A stretch of DNA of 64,000 bases from Thermoleophilia bacterium (GCA_020438485.1 JAGQUM010000053.1:1-64000), one strand, 5' to 3'; shown: positions 1 to 8,955, numbered from the stretch's first letter. The notes: generated by a model not told the origin, from the sequence alone. Program-made: numbers and translations.

Positions 1-1829
1 AGAGCGTCGCCCCCCGCACCAGCGGCGAGGAGCGCCACGAGGTCGTCGGCGGGCATCGGCCGGAGCATGAGGTACCCCTGTCCCAGGTCGATGCCGAGGT
101 CGCGCAGGGCGTCGTGGTCCTCGCGGGTCTCGATGCCCTCGGCCACGACCCGCAGGTCCAGGAGGTGGGCCAGCCCCACGATGCTGTCGACCATGCCGTG
201 GCCGGCGTGGGACGTGGAGATGTCGGACACGAACTCCCGGGCCAGCTTCAGCTCCGTGGCGGGGAGGTCGCGCAGGTACGCCAGCGACGAGTGGCCGGTC
301 CCGAAGTCGTCGAGCGCGATGAGGAAGCCGCGTCGCCGCAGCTCTCCCAGCCGGTAGCGGGCGAGCCCCGCGTCGGCCATGACGGACGTCTCCGTGATCT
401 CCAGCATCACTCGCGACGCGTCCAGGCCGCTGGCGCCCACGAGCCTGTCGACGCGGTCCACCAGGCCCGCGTCCATGAGCTGGCGTGCCGAGAGGTTGAC
501 CGAAACGAACGGCGGCGTGTCCGCCACCTCCTGCCAGCGGGCGGCCTCGGCGAGCGACGCGCGCATGACGAAGTCGCCGATCTCGAGGATCTGGCCGGAG
601 TCCTCGGCGACCGGGATGAACCGGTCCGGCGGCACGAACCCGTGCTGGGGGTGGAACCAGCGCACCAGCGCCTCCGCCCCCTCGACGCGGCCCGTCGCCA
701 GGTCCACCAGCGGCTGGAAGTGGACCGCGAACTGGTTGTGGACGAGGGCCTCGTGGATGTCGGCCACCATGTCGCGGCGCTGCTCCATGCGCTCGCGCAG
801 GCGCGGCGCGTACGCCACGTGGCGCATCGTCGCCCCCTGCACCAGTGCCGAGCGCGCCTCCTCCAGGGCGAGGTCGGCGTTGGCCATGAGGTCGGCGAAC
901 GGCACGGTGCCGTCGGAGATCGCCGTGCCGCACGACAGGCCCACCTCGAGCATCTCGGTGTCCACGATGGTGGGCGGCGCCATGACGCCGTCGATGCGGT
1001 TCACGGCCACGGCGACGTCCGCCTGCCCGGGGAGCAGGACGGCGAACTCGTCGCCGCCGACCCGGGCCACCACGCCGTCGGGCGCGCCCTCCACCAGGCG
1101 ACGGCCGACCTCCACCAGCACGGCGTCGGCGGCTCCCGCGCCGTGCCGGTCGTTGGTGTCCCGGAAGCCGTCGATGTCGAACAGCATGAGCGTGCCGGCA
1201 CCCATCGCGTCGGCCTCCGCGACCAGCGCGGCGCGGTTCAGGACGCCCGTGAGGTGATCGACGGACGCGGCGCGCTCGAGGCTGCGGTTGAGGGTGTCGA
1301 CGGCGCGGCGCGACATGCCGGCCAGCAGGCCCGCGATGACCGCCATGATCGACAGCAGCGCGACGTCGCGCGCGCTCACGCCCGGCTCGAGGACACCCCC
1401 GTCGATCGCCAGCAGCGACCCGTGGAGCGTGGTCATCCACGCCACGTGTGCCAGGGCGGCCCGGTTGCCGAGGTAGAAGCCCGTCCACATGGCGGCCAGC
1501 AGGTACATGCTCGAGTCCGGCGTCGCCGCGCGCTGCGTCGCGGCGATCGTGACGGTGATCATCACGGCCGTGATCGCGCCGAGCGCGTGCAGCCCCGGAC
1601 GCGTGATGCGCGCCCCGAACCGGGCCAGCAGCGCGGACGTGATCAGGGCGCCCGCCGCCACGAACCCGACGAGCACGGGGTGGGCCCGTGCTCCCGGCGC
1701 GAAGCACGAGGCCCCCACGACGATGCCGCCCATGGCCAGGAGGAACGCCAGGGAGTGGGCGGCGAGTTCGCCGATATCGCTGCGGACCACGAGCGACCTG
1801 AGACGACGCGGATTCATCCCCAGCATCAT
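1..1829 (-). CDS. membrane-anchored GGDEF-EAL cyclic-di-GMP protein (C-terminus beyond window edge)
   Basis: The reading frame is open from ATG codons at 1829/1826 (or 1817) to the left edge, so the C-terminus is missing. The first ~170 residues are hydrophobic with about five or six membrane segments and no recognised sensor. A diguanylate cyclase domain follows, with an intact RVGGDEF motif and a DIDGFRDTND metal loop but no RxxD inhibitory site just before it. Then comes an EAL phosphodiesterase domain with EALVRW, VNLSARQ, LEITET, DDFGTG, AEGIET and GQGYL. The usual K-I-D of EAL domains reads K-L-A here. It probably makes and/or breaks c-di-GMP at the membrane; which activity dominates cannot be read from sequence. 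No strong ribosome-binding site separates the possible starts. The neighbour at 1900 is divergent. Confidence 0.9.
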   Translation of the reverse strand, partial: MMLGMNPRRLRSLVVRSDIGELAAHSLAFLLAMGGIVVGASCFAPGARAHPVLVGFVAAGALITSALLARFGARITRPGLHALGAITAVMITVTIAATQRAATPDSSMYLLAAMWTGFYLGNRAALAHVAWMTTLHGSLLAIDGGVLEPGVSARDVALLSIMAVIAGLLAGMSRRAVDTLNRSLERAASVDHLTGVLNRAALVAEADAMGAGTLMLFDIDGFRDTNDRHGAGAADAVLVEVGRRLVEGAPDGVVARVGGDEFAVLLPGQADVAVAVNRIDGVMAPPTIVDTEMLEVGLSCGTAISDGTVPFADLMANADLALEEARSALVQGATMRHVAYAPRLRERMEQRRDMVADIHEALVHNQFAVHFQPLVDLATGRVEGAEALVRWFHPQHGFVPPDRFIPVAEDSGQILEIGDFVMRASLAEAARWQEVADTPPFVSVNLSARQLMDAGLVDRVDRLVGASGLDASRVMLEITETSVMADAGLARYRLGELRRRGFLIALDDFGTGHSSLAYLRDLPATELKLAREFVSDISTSHAGHGMVDSIVGLAHLLDLRVVAEGIETREDHDALRDLGIDLGQGYLMLRPMPADDLVALLAAGAGGDA

Positions 1830-1899
1830 CGGACGGGACGGGGCGAAGTTGAGCGCCCCGCGGGCCGACCCCCACGACGGTTCTGCGAAGATCGGCCGC

Positions 1900-2385
1900 A
1901 TGAGCTACGACCTGGTGGCCCGGCGCGTGCCGCGGGCCTCGGACATCCGCCGGGCCGTCGCGCGCGACGCACCACAGCCGCGGCCGGCCGACGACGAGTG
2001 GCGAGCGATGGGCCGGCTCGCGGACGCGCTTCAGGCGGCCCTGCCCGAATGCCGGCGGTCCGAGAGCCGCGCGGGAGGTGTGATCGACCTGGAGTCACCG
2101 CGCATGCAGGTGGCACTCGGCGCCGACGAGGCGTCGATCATGGTGCCGTACTGGACGCTGGGCACGGGGGCGGACGACGTGGGCCGCGCCGGCACGCTCG
2201 CGGCGCTTCTCATCACGCGCGGCGGTTTCACCGTGTGGGACCCCCAGACGGACGAGATCATCGACCCCGGGCGTGCCACTCAGCAGGTCCGCGACGGTTA
2301 CCGGATGATGGCCCCCGCCGCGCTGCGGGCCATCGGCGGCGACGGCCCCCGGCGGTCGCGCTGGCGCTTCTGGACGCGTGGCTGA
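1900..2385 (+). CDS. hypothetical protein, 161 aa
   Basis: An ATG-started frame ([11 protein letters not shown]) encodes a soluble acidic protein with no signal peptide or membrane segment. I do not recognise the family. The C-terminal half ([26 protein letters not shown]) looks like a compact alpha/beta domain. It is divergent from the GGDEF-EAL gene across ~70 bases. It sits 46 bases before msrB and may be co-transcribed with msrB and nucS. Codon use (G/C third positions) is like that of its neighbours, which supports it being real. Confidence 0.65.
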   Translation: MSYDLVARRVPRASDIRRAVARDAPQPRPADDEWRAMGRLADALQAALPECRRSESRAGGVIDLESPRMQVALGADEASIMVPYWTLGTGADDVGRAGTLAALLITRGGFTVWDPQTDEIIDPGRATQQVRDGYRMMAPAALRAIGGDGPRRSRWRFWTRG

Positions 2386-2431
2386 GCCGGCGGAGCGCTA
2401 CGGTGACGCGACCCCGACCGCGGAGGACCCC

Positions 2432-2833
2432 ATGACGGACGACGCGCGCGACCGCGAATGGCGCCAGCGCCTCACCCCGGAGCAGTACGCCGTGACCCGC
2501 CAGGGTGCCACCGAGCGGGCGTTCACCGGCGAGTACTGGGACAACCACGCCGACGGGGCGTACGCGTGCGTGTGCTGCGGCGCCCGCCTGTTCGCCAGCG
2601 ACGACAAGTTCGACTCGGGCAGCGGCTGGCCCAGCTTCACGCGGCCGGCGACCGAGGGAGTGGTGGACGACCGGTCGGACACGAGCCACGGGATGGTCCG
2701 CACCGAGGTGGTGTGCCGCGAGTGCGGCGCGCACCTCGGCCACGTGTTCCCCGATGGCCCGGCGCCGACGGGGCAGCGCTACTGCATCAACTCCGCCGCG
2801 CTGGACTTCGCGCCGGCCGACGGGACGGGCTGA
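2432..2833 (+). CDS. msrB: peptide-methionine (R)-S-oxide reductase MsrB
   Basis: The 133-aa protein matches single-domain MsrB, which reduces methionine-R-sulfoxide in proteins in the cytoplasm. Zinc-binding pairs CVCCG and CRECG, the GWPSF motif and the catalytic [11 protein letters not shown] cysteine are all present. The residue before GWPSF, often a recycling cysteine (SGCGWPSF), is serine here (SGSGWPSF), so regeneration may use another cysteine or thioredoxin directly. The ATG at 2432 is preceded by GGAGGA at good spacing; an in-frame GTG at 2378 is less likely. It lies directly upstream of nucS, with which it is probably co-transcribed. Confidence 0.93.
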   Translation: MTDDARDREWRQRLTPEQYAVTRQGATERAFTGEYWDNHADGAYACVCCGARLFASDDKFDSGSGWPSFTRPATEGVVDDRSDTSHGMVRTEVVCRECGAHLGHVFPDGPAPTGQRYCINSAALDFAPADGTG

Positions 2834-2836
2834 TCC

Positions 2837-3505
2837 CTGCGGCTGATCGTGGCGCGTTGCGAGGTGGTCTACGCCGGCAGGGTGAGCGCCCTGCTGCCCA
2901 TGGCCCTGCGGCTGATCATGATGAAGGCCGACGGCTCCATAATGGTCCACTCCGACGCCGGCGGGTACAAACCGCAGAACTGGATGACGCCCCCCACCCG
3001 GATCGACGTGGGCGGGGACGCCATCGTGGTGCGTAAGGGCTCCGGGGCGTCGGAGGAGACGCTCGAGATCCGCATCGAGGAGGTGGTGTCCGACTCCGAG
3101 CACGACCTCGGGGAGGCGGCCCGCCTGGAGAAGGACGGGGTCGAGCGCGACCTCCAGGAGGCCATCGCGGCGGCCACGGACGTGCTGGGCGACGGCATGG
3201 CGCTGGTGCGCCGCGAGTTCCCCACGCCCATCGGGCCGGTGGACATCGTGTGCGCGGACGTCGACGGCGGCTGGGTGGCCGTCGAGGTCAAGCGCGTCGT
3301 GACGATCGACGCGGTGGAGCAGATCACCCGCTACCTCGACTTCCTGCGCCGCGAGCCGGGCATGGCGGGGTGCCGGGGGATGCTGGTGGGCGAGTCCGTC
3401 AAGCCCCAGGCGCGCACCCTGGCGACCTCGCGCGACATCGACACGCTCACGGTGAGCCTGGCGGAGCTGCGGGGCCTGCGCGAGCCTGACCTGCGCCTCT
3501 TCTGA
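2837..3505 (+). CDS. nucS: mismatch-specific endonuclease NucS/EndoMS (CTG start proposed)
   Basis: This is the actinobacterial/archaeal mismatch nuclease that cleaves both strands at mismatches and stands in for MutS/MutL. It has an N-terminal DNA-binding half (KADGSIMVHSDAGGYKPQNW) and a C-terminal RecB-like nuclease half (PVDIVCADVDGGWVAVEVKR, EQITRYLDFL). It ends in DLRLF, the clamp-binding type of tail. Family members begin MRLVIARC. Here the frame reads L-R-L-I-V-A-R-C with CTG at 2837 and no ATG. The first standard start, GTG 2849, would remove RLI, a conserved first beta-strand. I therefore favour CTG 2837, three bases after the msrB stop, with translational coupling. The function is secure; the start is inferred. 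Confidence 0.93.
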   Translation: MRLIVARCEVVYAGRVSALLPMALRLIMMKADGSIMVHSDAGGYKPQNWMTPPTRIDVGGDAIVVRKGSGASEETLEIRIEEVVSDSEHDLGEAARLEKDGVERDLQEAIAAATDVLGDGMALVRREFPTPIGPVDIVCADVDGGWVAVEVKRVVTIDAVEQITRYLDFLRREPGMAGCRGMLVGESVKPQARTLATSRDIDTLTVSLAELRGLREPDLRLF

Positions 3506-3545
3506 CGGTCTGCCTCACCCTCCGGTCGAGGGTGAGGCAGACCGT
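3505..3545. terminator. perfect 18-bp hairpin between convergent genes
   Basis: The arm at 3505-3522 is exactly complementary to the arm at 3528-3545 around a 5-base loop (CGGTC). It starts at the nucS stop codon and ends 8 bases before the stop of the convergent lipoprotein gene. There is no strong U tract, so it probably acts as a bidirectional terminator or RNA-stabilising hairpin. Confidence 0.8.
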
Positions 3546-3552
3546 GGGGCGC

Positions 3553-4230
3553 CTAGGCGGACTTGCGGAAGCGGTCCAGGCGCGTCTGCACCTCGTTCGC
3601 CAGCGACCGCGCGCGCGTGGCGTTACCGTCGCGCACGGCGTCGAGGAAGTCGCTCATGGTGCGGGCCAGCCCGGGCCCCTGCAGGGCGAGGCGGTTGCGC
3701 TGCTTGTCGAGCACCGGGCTCATCAGCTGGTACGACCGCAGGCGGCGGATCATGCCGTCGAACGTCCGCAGGTCGCGCCGCAGCGACGTGAGGCGCGCGC
3801 TGAACTCGCTGGCCGAGTCGATGCTGCGCAGCGTCGACGAGAAGCTGCGCAGGGCCGTCAGCGACTGGAGCACGTCGCGCGTGTACGTGCTGGGGGGCAC
3901 GACGTGCGCGCCGGGACGCAGGTGGCGGGGCCGCGTGGGGGTCGTGTCCACCGTCGGGGTGACGGTCTCGACCGTGGGCACGGTCGGCGCCGTGGCGACG
4001 GTGGGCGCCGTCGGCGTGGTCGAGAACGTCGGCGTCGTCGACGTGGTGTCGGTGGGCGCCGTGGGCGTGGTCGAGAACGTCGGCGTCGTCGACGTGGTGT
4101 CGGTGGTCGGCGTCGAGGTGGTGGCCGTGGTGTTCACCGCCACCGTGTCGCTGTCGGTGCGGACCGCCGTGGTCCCGCACCCCGCGGCGATCGCCGATAC
4201 GCCGAGGGCAGCTGCAAGGAGTCGTCGCAT
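3553..4230 (-). CDS. Thr/Pro-rich lipoprotein, 225 aa
   Basis: The protein opens with a lipoprotein signal peptide (MRRLLAAALGVSAIAAGC) whose lipobox cysteine is residue 18, so it should be anchored outside the membrane. Residues ~25-95 are a low-complexity Thr/Pro/Ser linker containing a duplicated 17-residue unit. Residues ~110-225 form a helical, Leu/Arg-rich domain without a recognised family. TAGTCT lies 6 bases upstream of the ATG, which fits a leaderless promoter. It may be a spacer-tethered envelope protein; its function is unknown. Confidence 0.75.
   Translation of the reverse strand: MRRLLAAALGVSAIAAGCGTTAVRTDSDTVAVNTTATTSTPTTDTTSTTPTFSTTPTAPTDTTSTTPTFSTTPTAPTVATAPTVPTVETVTPTVDTTPTRPRHLRPGAHVVPPSTYTRDVLQSLTALRSFSSTLRSIDSASEFSARLTSLRRDLRTFDGMIRRLRSYQLMSPVLDKQRNRLALQGPGLARTMSDFLDAVRDGNATRARSLANEVQTRLDRFRKSA
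4016..4112. repeat. two tandem copies of a 51-bp in-frame repeat
   Basis: A 51-base unit starting at 4016 is repeated from 4067 with almost no change, the second copy being nearly complete. It lies inside the lipoprotein gene and encodes TDTTSTTPTFSTTPTAP twice. It therefore lengthens the extracellular linker in steps of 17 residues. Copy number could vary between strains. Confidence 0.85.
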
Positions 4231-4272
4231 GCGGGGAGACTAACCCGCCGGAGGCGTGCCGCGCGCCTCCCC

Positions 4273-6399
4273 TTAGTCGTGGGCGATGCCTATGCGATCG
4301 TGCAGACGGCGCAGGGCGCGCGGTGCCCACCAGTTGGTGTCCCCGAGGATGCCCATGGTGGCGGGCACCAGCAGCGCGCGCACGATGGACGCGTCGATCA
4401 GCACCGCCAGCGCCGTGCCGAGGCCGATCTCCTTCAGCACGATCACCCGCGACGTGGCGAACGCGCCCACCGCGAACGCGAACAGCACGGCGGCGGCGGT
4501 GATGACCCGGCCCGTGTGCTGCAACCCCTCGGCGATCGCCTCGTCGTTCGTCCGGCCCGCCAGCTTCAGCTCGCGGATGCGCGACAGGAGGAACACCGCG
4601 TAGTCGGTCGAGAGGCCAAACGCGACGGCGCCCAGCAGCATCGGCTGGGTCAGCCCCAGCCCGCCGGCGGGGTCGAACCTCAGCAGGCCCGCCAGGTGCC
4701 CGTCCTGGAACACCCACACGACGATGCCGATGGTGGCGGCAATGCTCAGCGCGTTCATGATCACGGCCTTCAGGGGCAGCACCACGGAGCCGGTCATCAG
4801 AAACAGCGCGGACACCGTGACGAGTGCGATGATGCCGACGGCCCACGGCAGCCCGCGGGCGAGGGCGGCCCTCTGGTCGATGAAGTCGGCGGCGGCGCCA
4901 CCCACGAGCACATCGCCGTCGCAGGGCACGTCGCGCAGGCGCTCCACCAGGGCCACCGACTCATCCGACAGCGACGGGTGGCGCGACACGACCGAGAACG
5001 ACCAGACGTCCCCGCCGGCGCGCGCGGGGGGCGTCACCTGGGCCACGCCCTCGTCGCGGCCCATCAGGCGGGCGCAGCGGCCGGCTGCCCGCCCCGCCGC
5101 GGCGGGCGATCCCGGCAGCGTCTGGGCGACCCCGATGGGCGCGCCGTCGCCGCCGGGGAACTGACGCGTGGCGATGTCCGCCACCGCCCGCGCGTCGGCG
5201 GCGGCCGGCAGCACGCCGGAGTCGATCGGGATGAAGTGAATATGCAGCGAGGGCGTCGCGAGCACCAGCAGCACCGCCGCCGTGGCCAGGGCCGTCACCA
5301 GTGGCCGCCTCAGCACGGAGTGCGACAGCCGGTACCAGGCACCCCGCGACGACTCCGCGGGTGCCGAGCGCTGCCAACGGCGCGGGGCCAGCGCGTTGAT
5401 GCGCGGCCCCAGCAGCCACAGCACCGCGGGAAGCACCACCAGCGCGGCAACGCCCGCCAGCAGAGCGACGATCAGCCCGCCCAACCCCATGGAGAACAGG
5501 AAGTTCATGGGGAACACCATCAGCCCCGCCAGGGCGGCGGCCACCGTGAGCGCCGAGTACGCCACGCTGACCCCCGACGTGCGCATGGTCTCGGCGAGCG
5601 CGGGCGCCCGGTCCCGCCCCCTCGCGAGCTCCAGCCGGAAGCGGGTGATCATCAGCAGGCTGTAGTCGACCGCGAGGCCGAGGCCGATGGCCACGATGAG
5701 GTTGGCCGAGAAGATCGACATGGTGGTGACCAGGTTGATCACCCCGACCGCCGCGAACGCCACCGCGATCACCATGCCGCCCATCAGCGGCATCACCAGC
5801 GCGGCGACGAGCCCCCGGAAGACCCACAGCGACAGCACGAACAGCAGCGGTAGCGCGATCATCTCGGCCCGGGTGAGGTCCTCCCGCACCATTGTGGTGA
5901 TCTGCTCGGCGACCGCCGCCGCTCCGCCCACGCGGACGCCCGGCAGGTGCGCAACCGCGGCGCTGACGCGCCCCGCGGCGCGCATGCGGGCATCGTCGCC
6001 GGAGGGCCCGAAGCGCGCCTCCACCAGCACGCGCTCGCCGTGGCGGGCCACGAGGGCGCCACCGCCCGGGTCGTACGGCGTGCGCACCTCCGCGACCACC
6101 GCCTCGCGCTCCAGGGCGGCGGCGACGCCGGCCACGCGGGCGCGGGCGCCGCGGCTGCGGGGCCCTCCCGGCGTCTCGACCAGCACCAGGATGCCGGCGC
6201 CGGGGCTGACGCCGGACGCCCGCTCCACCAGGTCACGCTGGTCGACCGATTCGGAGCCGGGCACGTCGAAGCCACCCGACGACAGGCGGTCGGCCAGCAC
6301 GCCCGACGCCACCCCCGCCGCGATGCTGACGAGCACCGCGACGGCGAGGACCGTACGGGCGCGTCGCATGGCGACGCGTGACAGGAATTGGATGGCCAC
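4273..6399 (-). CDS. MMPL/RND-family membrane transporter
   Basis: The 708-aa protein has the MmpL architecture: one N-terminal helix, a periplasmic-type domain (~35-165), a block of helices, a second extracytoplasmic domain (~385-500), then five more helices. GLAVDYSLLMITR and GLSTDYAVFLLSR match the paired Asp-Tyr segments of the proton relay in MMPL proteins. Members export lipids or other hydrophobic compounds using the proton gradient; the substrate here is unknown. The GTG at 6399 has GGGAGG only one base away, which is too close for comfort, so an internal ATG at 6370 is an alternative. It is transcribed alone, with a long divergent intergenic region upstream. Confidence 0.9.
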   Translation of the reverse strand: MAIQFLSRVAMRRARTVLAVAVLVSIAAGVASGVLADRLSSGGFDVPGSESVDQRDLVERASGVSPGAGILVLVETPGGPRSRGARARVAGVAAALEREAVVAEVRTPYDPGGGALVARHGERVLVEARFGPSGDDARMRAAGRVSAAVAHLPGVRVGGAAAVAEQITTMVREDLTRAEMIALPLLFVLSLWVFRGLVAALVMPLMGGMVIAVAFAAVGVINLVTTMSIFSANLIVAIGLGLAVDYSLLMITRFRLELARGRDRAPALAETMRTSGVSVAYSALTVAAALAGLMVFPMNFLFSMGLGGLIVALLAGVAALVVLPAVLWLLGPRINALAPRRWQRSAPAESSRGAWYRLSHSVLRRPLVTALATAAVLLVLATPSLHIHFIPIDSGVLPAAADARAVADIATRQFPGGDGAPIGVAQTLPGSPAAAGRAAGRCARLMGRDEGVAQVTPPARAGGDVWSFSVVSRHPSLSDESVALVERLRDVPCDGDVLVGGAAADFIDQRAALARGLPWAVGIIALVTVSALFLMTGSVVLPLKAVIMNALSIAATIGIVVWVFQDGHLAGLLRFDPAGGLGLTQPMLLGAVAFGLSTDYAVFLLSRIRELKLAGRTNDEAIAEGLQHTGRVITAAAVLFAFAVGAFATSRVIVLKEIGLGTALAVLIDASIVRALLVPATMGILGDTNWWAPRALRRLHDRIGIAHD

Positions 6400-6837
6400 G
6401 CCTCCCTCGCGATCGCCGCCAGCCTACCGCCGCGGGGTGTCTCGTCGGCGTGGCCCTTCCCCGGCGTCCCGTCCGGCAGCGGGTGGCGCGCCCTCGCCGC
6501 CGTCGCCCGGGCCCCGGCGCGCGCGGCCCGGCGGGCCTGCCGGTGCGCGGGGTTCACCGCGAGGGGGAGCCGGCCCCCGCGGTCCGCGTCGTCGCCCGAG
6601 GCGCCGACGCGTTCGGTGCGAACGCCCGGTTCGCGGAGCTCCGCCCGCCCGCCGGTCTCGCCGCGGCCGTGACGGTGGACGGCGCGCTGGCTGCCCCTGC
6701 CTGCCCACTCGACGCTCGCGGGCGCGCCGTGCACGGTGGCCGGGCATGGAGCGTGGGCGGGCGGGTCCGCGCCCGCCCGCCCCGTCCTCCCGGGTGGCAC
6801 CATGGAGGCGACCGTCCCGCGACCACCGGAGGTGCCC
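6400..6837. other. 438-bp divergent intergenic region, no gene recognised
   Basis: It lies between the divergent MMPL transporter and Lin0512 gene. Open frames here are Arg/Pro/Ala-rich on both strands and resemble no protein family. It presumably holds the promoters of both neighbours. I see no clear palindrome, RNA gene or repeat. Confidence 0.5.
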
Positions 6838-7191
6838 GTGCCCGAGTCAGTCTTCCCCGCGTTCCTCGAGATGGGGCTGGGCGTCGACCTGGTCGGCGAG
6901 GACATGACGAAGGTCGCCCGCCGTGCGGTGCGCGAGGCGATCGGGCGCACGTCGCTGCCGGGCATCACGCGCCTCGTGCCCGGCGGCGACCGCGCCAACA
7001 TGCGCGTGGAGGCCGTCGTGGCCGTCCCCCGCCCCGGCGAGGTGGACGTGGACGCCGTGGCGGCGGAGTTCCCCTACGGAACGGTCACCGTCACGCCGGT
7101 GGAGGGCGGTCTGCGCACCCCCAACGGCACGGGAGCGGTCGGCGCCGACACCATGGTGTGCGCCGTCGCGGTGATCCGCGTGGGCTGGTAG
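6838..7191 (+). CDS. Lin0512 family protein, 117 aa
   Basis: The sequence (FLEMGLGVDLVGEDMTKVARRAVREAI, then MRVEAVVAVPRPGEVDVDAVAAEFPYG, ending in DTMVCAVAVIRVG) matches the small conserved Lin0512 family of unknown function. These proteins resemble a duplicated cyclohydrolase-like alpha/beta fold. The GTG at 6838 is chosen because GGAGG ends 5 bases upstream. An ATG at 6802 would add a Pro-rich tail that the family lacks. It is followed 45 bases later by the ABC-2 exporter. Confidence 0.8.
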   Translation: MPESVFPAFLEMGLGVDLVGEDMTKVARRAVREAIGRTSLPGITRLVPGGDRANMRVEAVVAVPRPGEVDVDAVAAEFPYGTVTVTPVEGGLRTPNGTGAVGADTMVCAVAVIRVGW

Positions 7192-7236
7192 CCGCGACGG
7201 GGCGCAAGGGCCGGGCAGGGCGCTACCGTGCCCGGC

Positions 7237-7974
7237 GTGACGCCGCCCGTGCCCGCCCTCGACTGCCGCGACGTCCGCAAGCGCTTCGGCGACGTGCAGG
7301 CACTCGATGGACTGTCGCTGACCGTGCCGGAGGGCGCGTTCTTCGGCCTGTTGGGGCCCAACGGGGCGGGCAAGACCACGCTGATCCGCAGCATCGTCGG
7401 GCTCACCCATCACGACTCCGGCGACGTTGAGGTGTTCGGCCTTCCCGCCGGCCGGACCCGGGCCTACGCCAGCCGCCGGCTGATCGGGTACGCCCCGCAG
7501 GACGTGTCGTTGGACCGCTTCGTCACCGTCCGGCGCCTGCTGACCCTCCACGGCCGCTACTTCGGCATGACCAAGCACGACGCGGCGGACCGCGCCGACG
7601 AGATGCTGGACGTGTTCGATCTGACGTCCAAGTCGCGCAGCCTGGCGAACCAGTTGTCCGGCGGCATGCGCCGCCGCCTGCTGCTGGCCCGCGCCCTGCT
7701 GCACCGGCCGCGCCTGGTGATCCTCGACGAGCCCACCGCCGGCGTCGACATCGAGTTGCGCACCGACCTGTGGGAGTACATCCGCCGGCTCCACCGCGAC
7801 GGCACCACCATCGTGCTGACCACGCACTACCTCGAGGAGGCCGAGGAGCTGTGCGAGCGGGTCGCGTTCATCGGCGCGGGCCGCATCACCGAGGACGGCA
7901 CGCCGGACGACCTGCGGGCTCGCTACGGCGCCAGGCGCCTGGAGGAGATCTACCGGGCCGTGGTGGGCAGGTGA
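7237..7974 (+). CDS. ABC-2 exporter ATP-binding subunit
   Basis: The ATPase has Walker A GPNGAGKTT, signature LSGGMRRR, Walker B LVILDEPTAGVD and an H-loop (TTHYLEEAEEL). It is of the drug/polysaccharide ABC-2 class and should energise the permease encoded next. TACCGT at 7224-7229 lies 7 bases before GTG 7237, so I prefer this start as leaderless; GTG 7228 overlaps the hexamer and would add three residues. The stop overlaps the permease start (GTGA). The substrate is unknown; antibiotics, lipids or glycans are typical of the class. Confidence 0.9.
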   Translation: MTPPVPALDCRDVRKRFGDVQALDGLSLTVPEGAFFGLLGPNGAGKTTLIRSIVGLTHHDSGDVEVFGLPAGRTRAYASRRLIGYAPQDVSLDRFVTVRRLLTLHGRYFGMTKHDAADRADEMLDVFDLTSKSRSLANQLSGGMRRRLLLARALLHRPRLVILDEPTAGVDIELRTDLWEYIRRLHRDGTTIVLTTHYLEEAEELCERVAFIGAGRITEDGTPDDLRARYGARRLEEIYRAVVGR

Positions 7975-8783
7975 CGGCACGCCCCGTCACGGACGTGCCC
8001 ACGCCCGAGGAAATCCGCCGCGCCCAGTTGCGCGGGGTCGCGGCGCTGTGCGAGCGGGAGGTGGTCCGCGTGCTGCGCCTGTGGTCGCAGACCATCCTGC
8101 CGCAGGTGCTCGGCGCCGTGCTGTTCATCGTCGTGTTCGGCATGGCCCTGGGCGGGCGGATCCGCTCGATCGACGGCGTCTCGTACCGCGAGTTCATCGT
8201 CCCCGGCCTCGTGCTGATGGGGGTGGTGACGGCGGCGTTCGCCAACAACGCCACGTCCCTGTACCAGGCCCGCTCCGACGGGTTCATCGAGGACCCCGTC
8301 AGCAGCCCCATGTCGCCCACGCAGTTGGCGCTGGGCTACACGGCGGGCGGCGTGGTGCGCGGCCTGCTGATCGGGGCCGGCACGCTGGTGGCCGCGGCGT
8401 TCTTCGTGCCGGTGCACGTCGCGAACCCCGTCGCTCTGGTGCTGGCGGTGACGGCGGCCGCCGTGGGGGCCGCCGCGCTGGGGACGATCATCGGCCTGCA
8501 CTCCAAGGGGTGGGAGCTGCAGGCGTTCACGGGCACCATCGTGCTGCAGCCGCTGGTGTTCCTGGGCGGGGTGTTCTATTCGGTGGACGACCTGCGCGAC
8601 CCGTGGCACGCGCTCACCCGCGCGAACCCCATCCTCTACATGGTGGAGGCGGTGCGGTACGGCATGCACGGATCGTCCGCGCTGTCGCCGTGGCTGTCGG
8701 TCGGGGTGACCGTGGCCATCGCCGCCGCGCTGCTGGGCTGGTCGTGGACGCTGTTCGTCCGCGGCACCGGCCTGCGCACTTAG
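7971..8783 (+). CDS. ABC-2 type transporter permease
   Basis: This 270-aa integral membrane protein has about six helices. The cytoplasmic N-terminus is followed by LPQVLGAVLFIVVFG, and the FIEDPVSSPMSP loop and LGGVFYSVDDL are typical of ABC-2 permeases of the NodJ/DrrB type. Its GTG start overlaps the ATPase stop by four bases, so the two subunits are translationally coupled. They should form one exporter, likely as two plus two subunits. Confidence 0.9.
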   Translation: MTARPVTDVPTPEEIRRAQLRGVAALCEREVVRVLRLWSQTILPQVLGAVLFIVVFGMALGGRIRSIDGVSYREFIVPGLVLMGVVTAAFANNATSLYQARSDGFIEDPVSSPMSPTQLALGYTAGGVVRGLLIGAGTLVAAAFFVPVHVANPVALVLAVTAAAVGAAALGTIIGLHSKGWELQAFTGTIVLQPLVFLGGVFYSVDDLRDPWHALTRANPILYMVEAVRYGMHGSSALSPWLSVGVTVAIAAALLGWSWTLFVRGTGLRT

Positions 8784-8802
8784 GCGGGGGGGTCGGCGGC
8801 AG

Positions 8803-8955
8803 TCAGGCGTCCGCGGTGGGCGGGCGCTCGTCCTCGGGAGGCCGCACCCAGAGGTACGTGCAGTTCGCGCACTGCACGACGTCGTCCGCGATATAGCGGA
8901 ACACCTTCAACCCGCACGTGGGGCACCGGTCGATCCGTGGGCCGTCGTCGGTCAT
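8803..8955 (-). CDS. 50-aa zinc-ribbon protein
   Basis: A short minus-strand frame begins MTDDGPRIDRCPTCG, continues with KVFRYIADDVVQCANC, and ends in an acidic/Pro-rich tail. The two CxxC pairs 17 residues apart form a one-domain zinc ribbon, as in small nucleic-acid-binding or chaperone-like proteins. CAGAAT lies 7 bases upstream of the ATG, which fits a leaderless start. It is convergent with the ABC permease, 19 bases away. The function is unknown. Confidence 0.72.
   Translation of the reverse strand: MTDDGPRIDRCPTCGLKVFRYIADDVVQCANCTYLWVRPPEDERPPTADA

Noticed and set aside
114-2435. Long plus-strand open frame of 773 codons over the GGDEF-EAL gene
   Set aside because: Arg/Ala/Gly/His-rich product with no motifs; an antisense shadow typical of high-GC DNA. 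The opposite strand shows GGDEF and EAL domains.
3532-5853. 773-codon plus-strand frame opposite the lipoprotein and MMPL genes
   Set aside because: Low-complexity Arg/His/Gly sequence; the other strand encodes the clear MMPL transporter.
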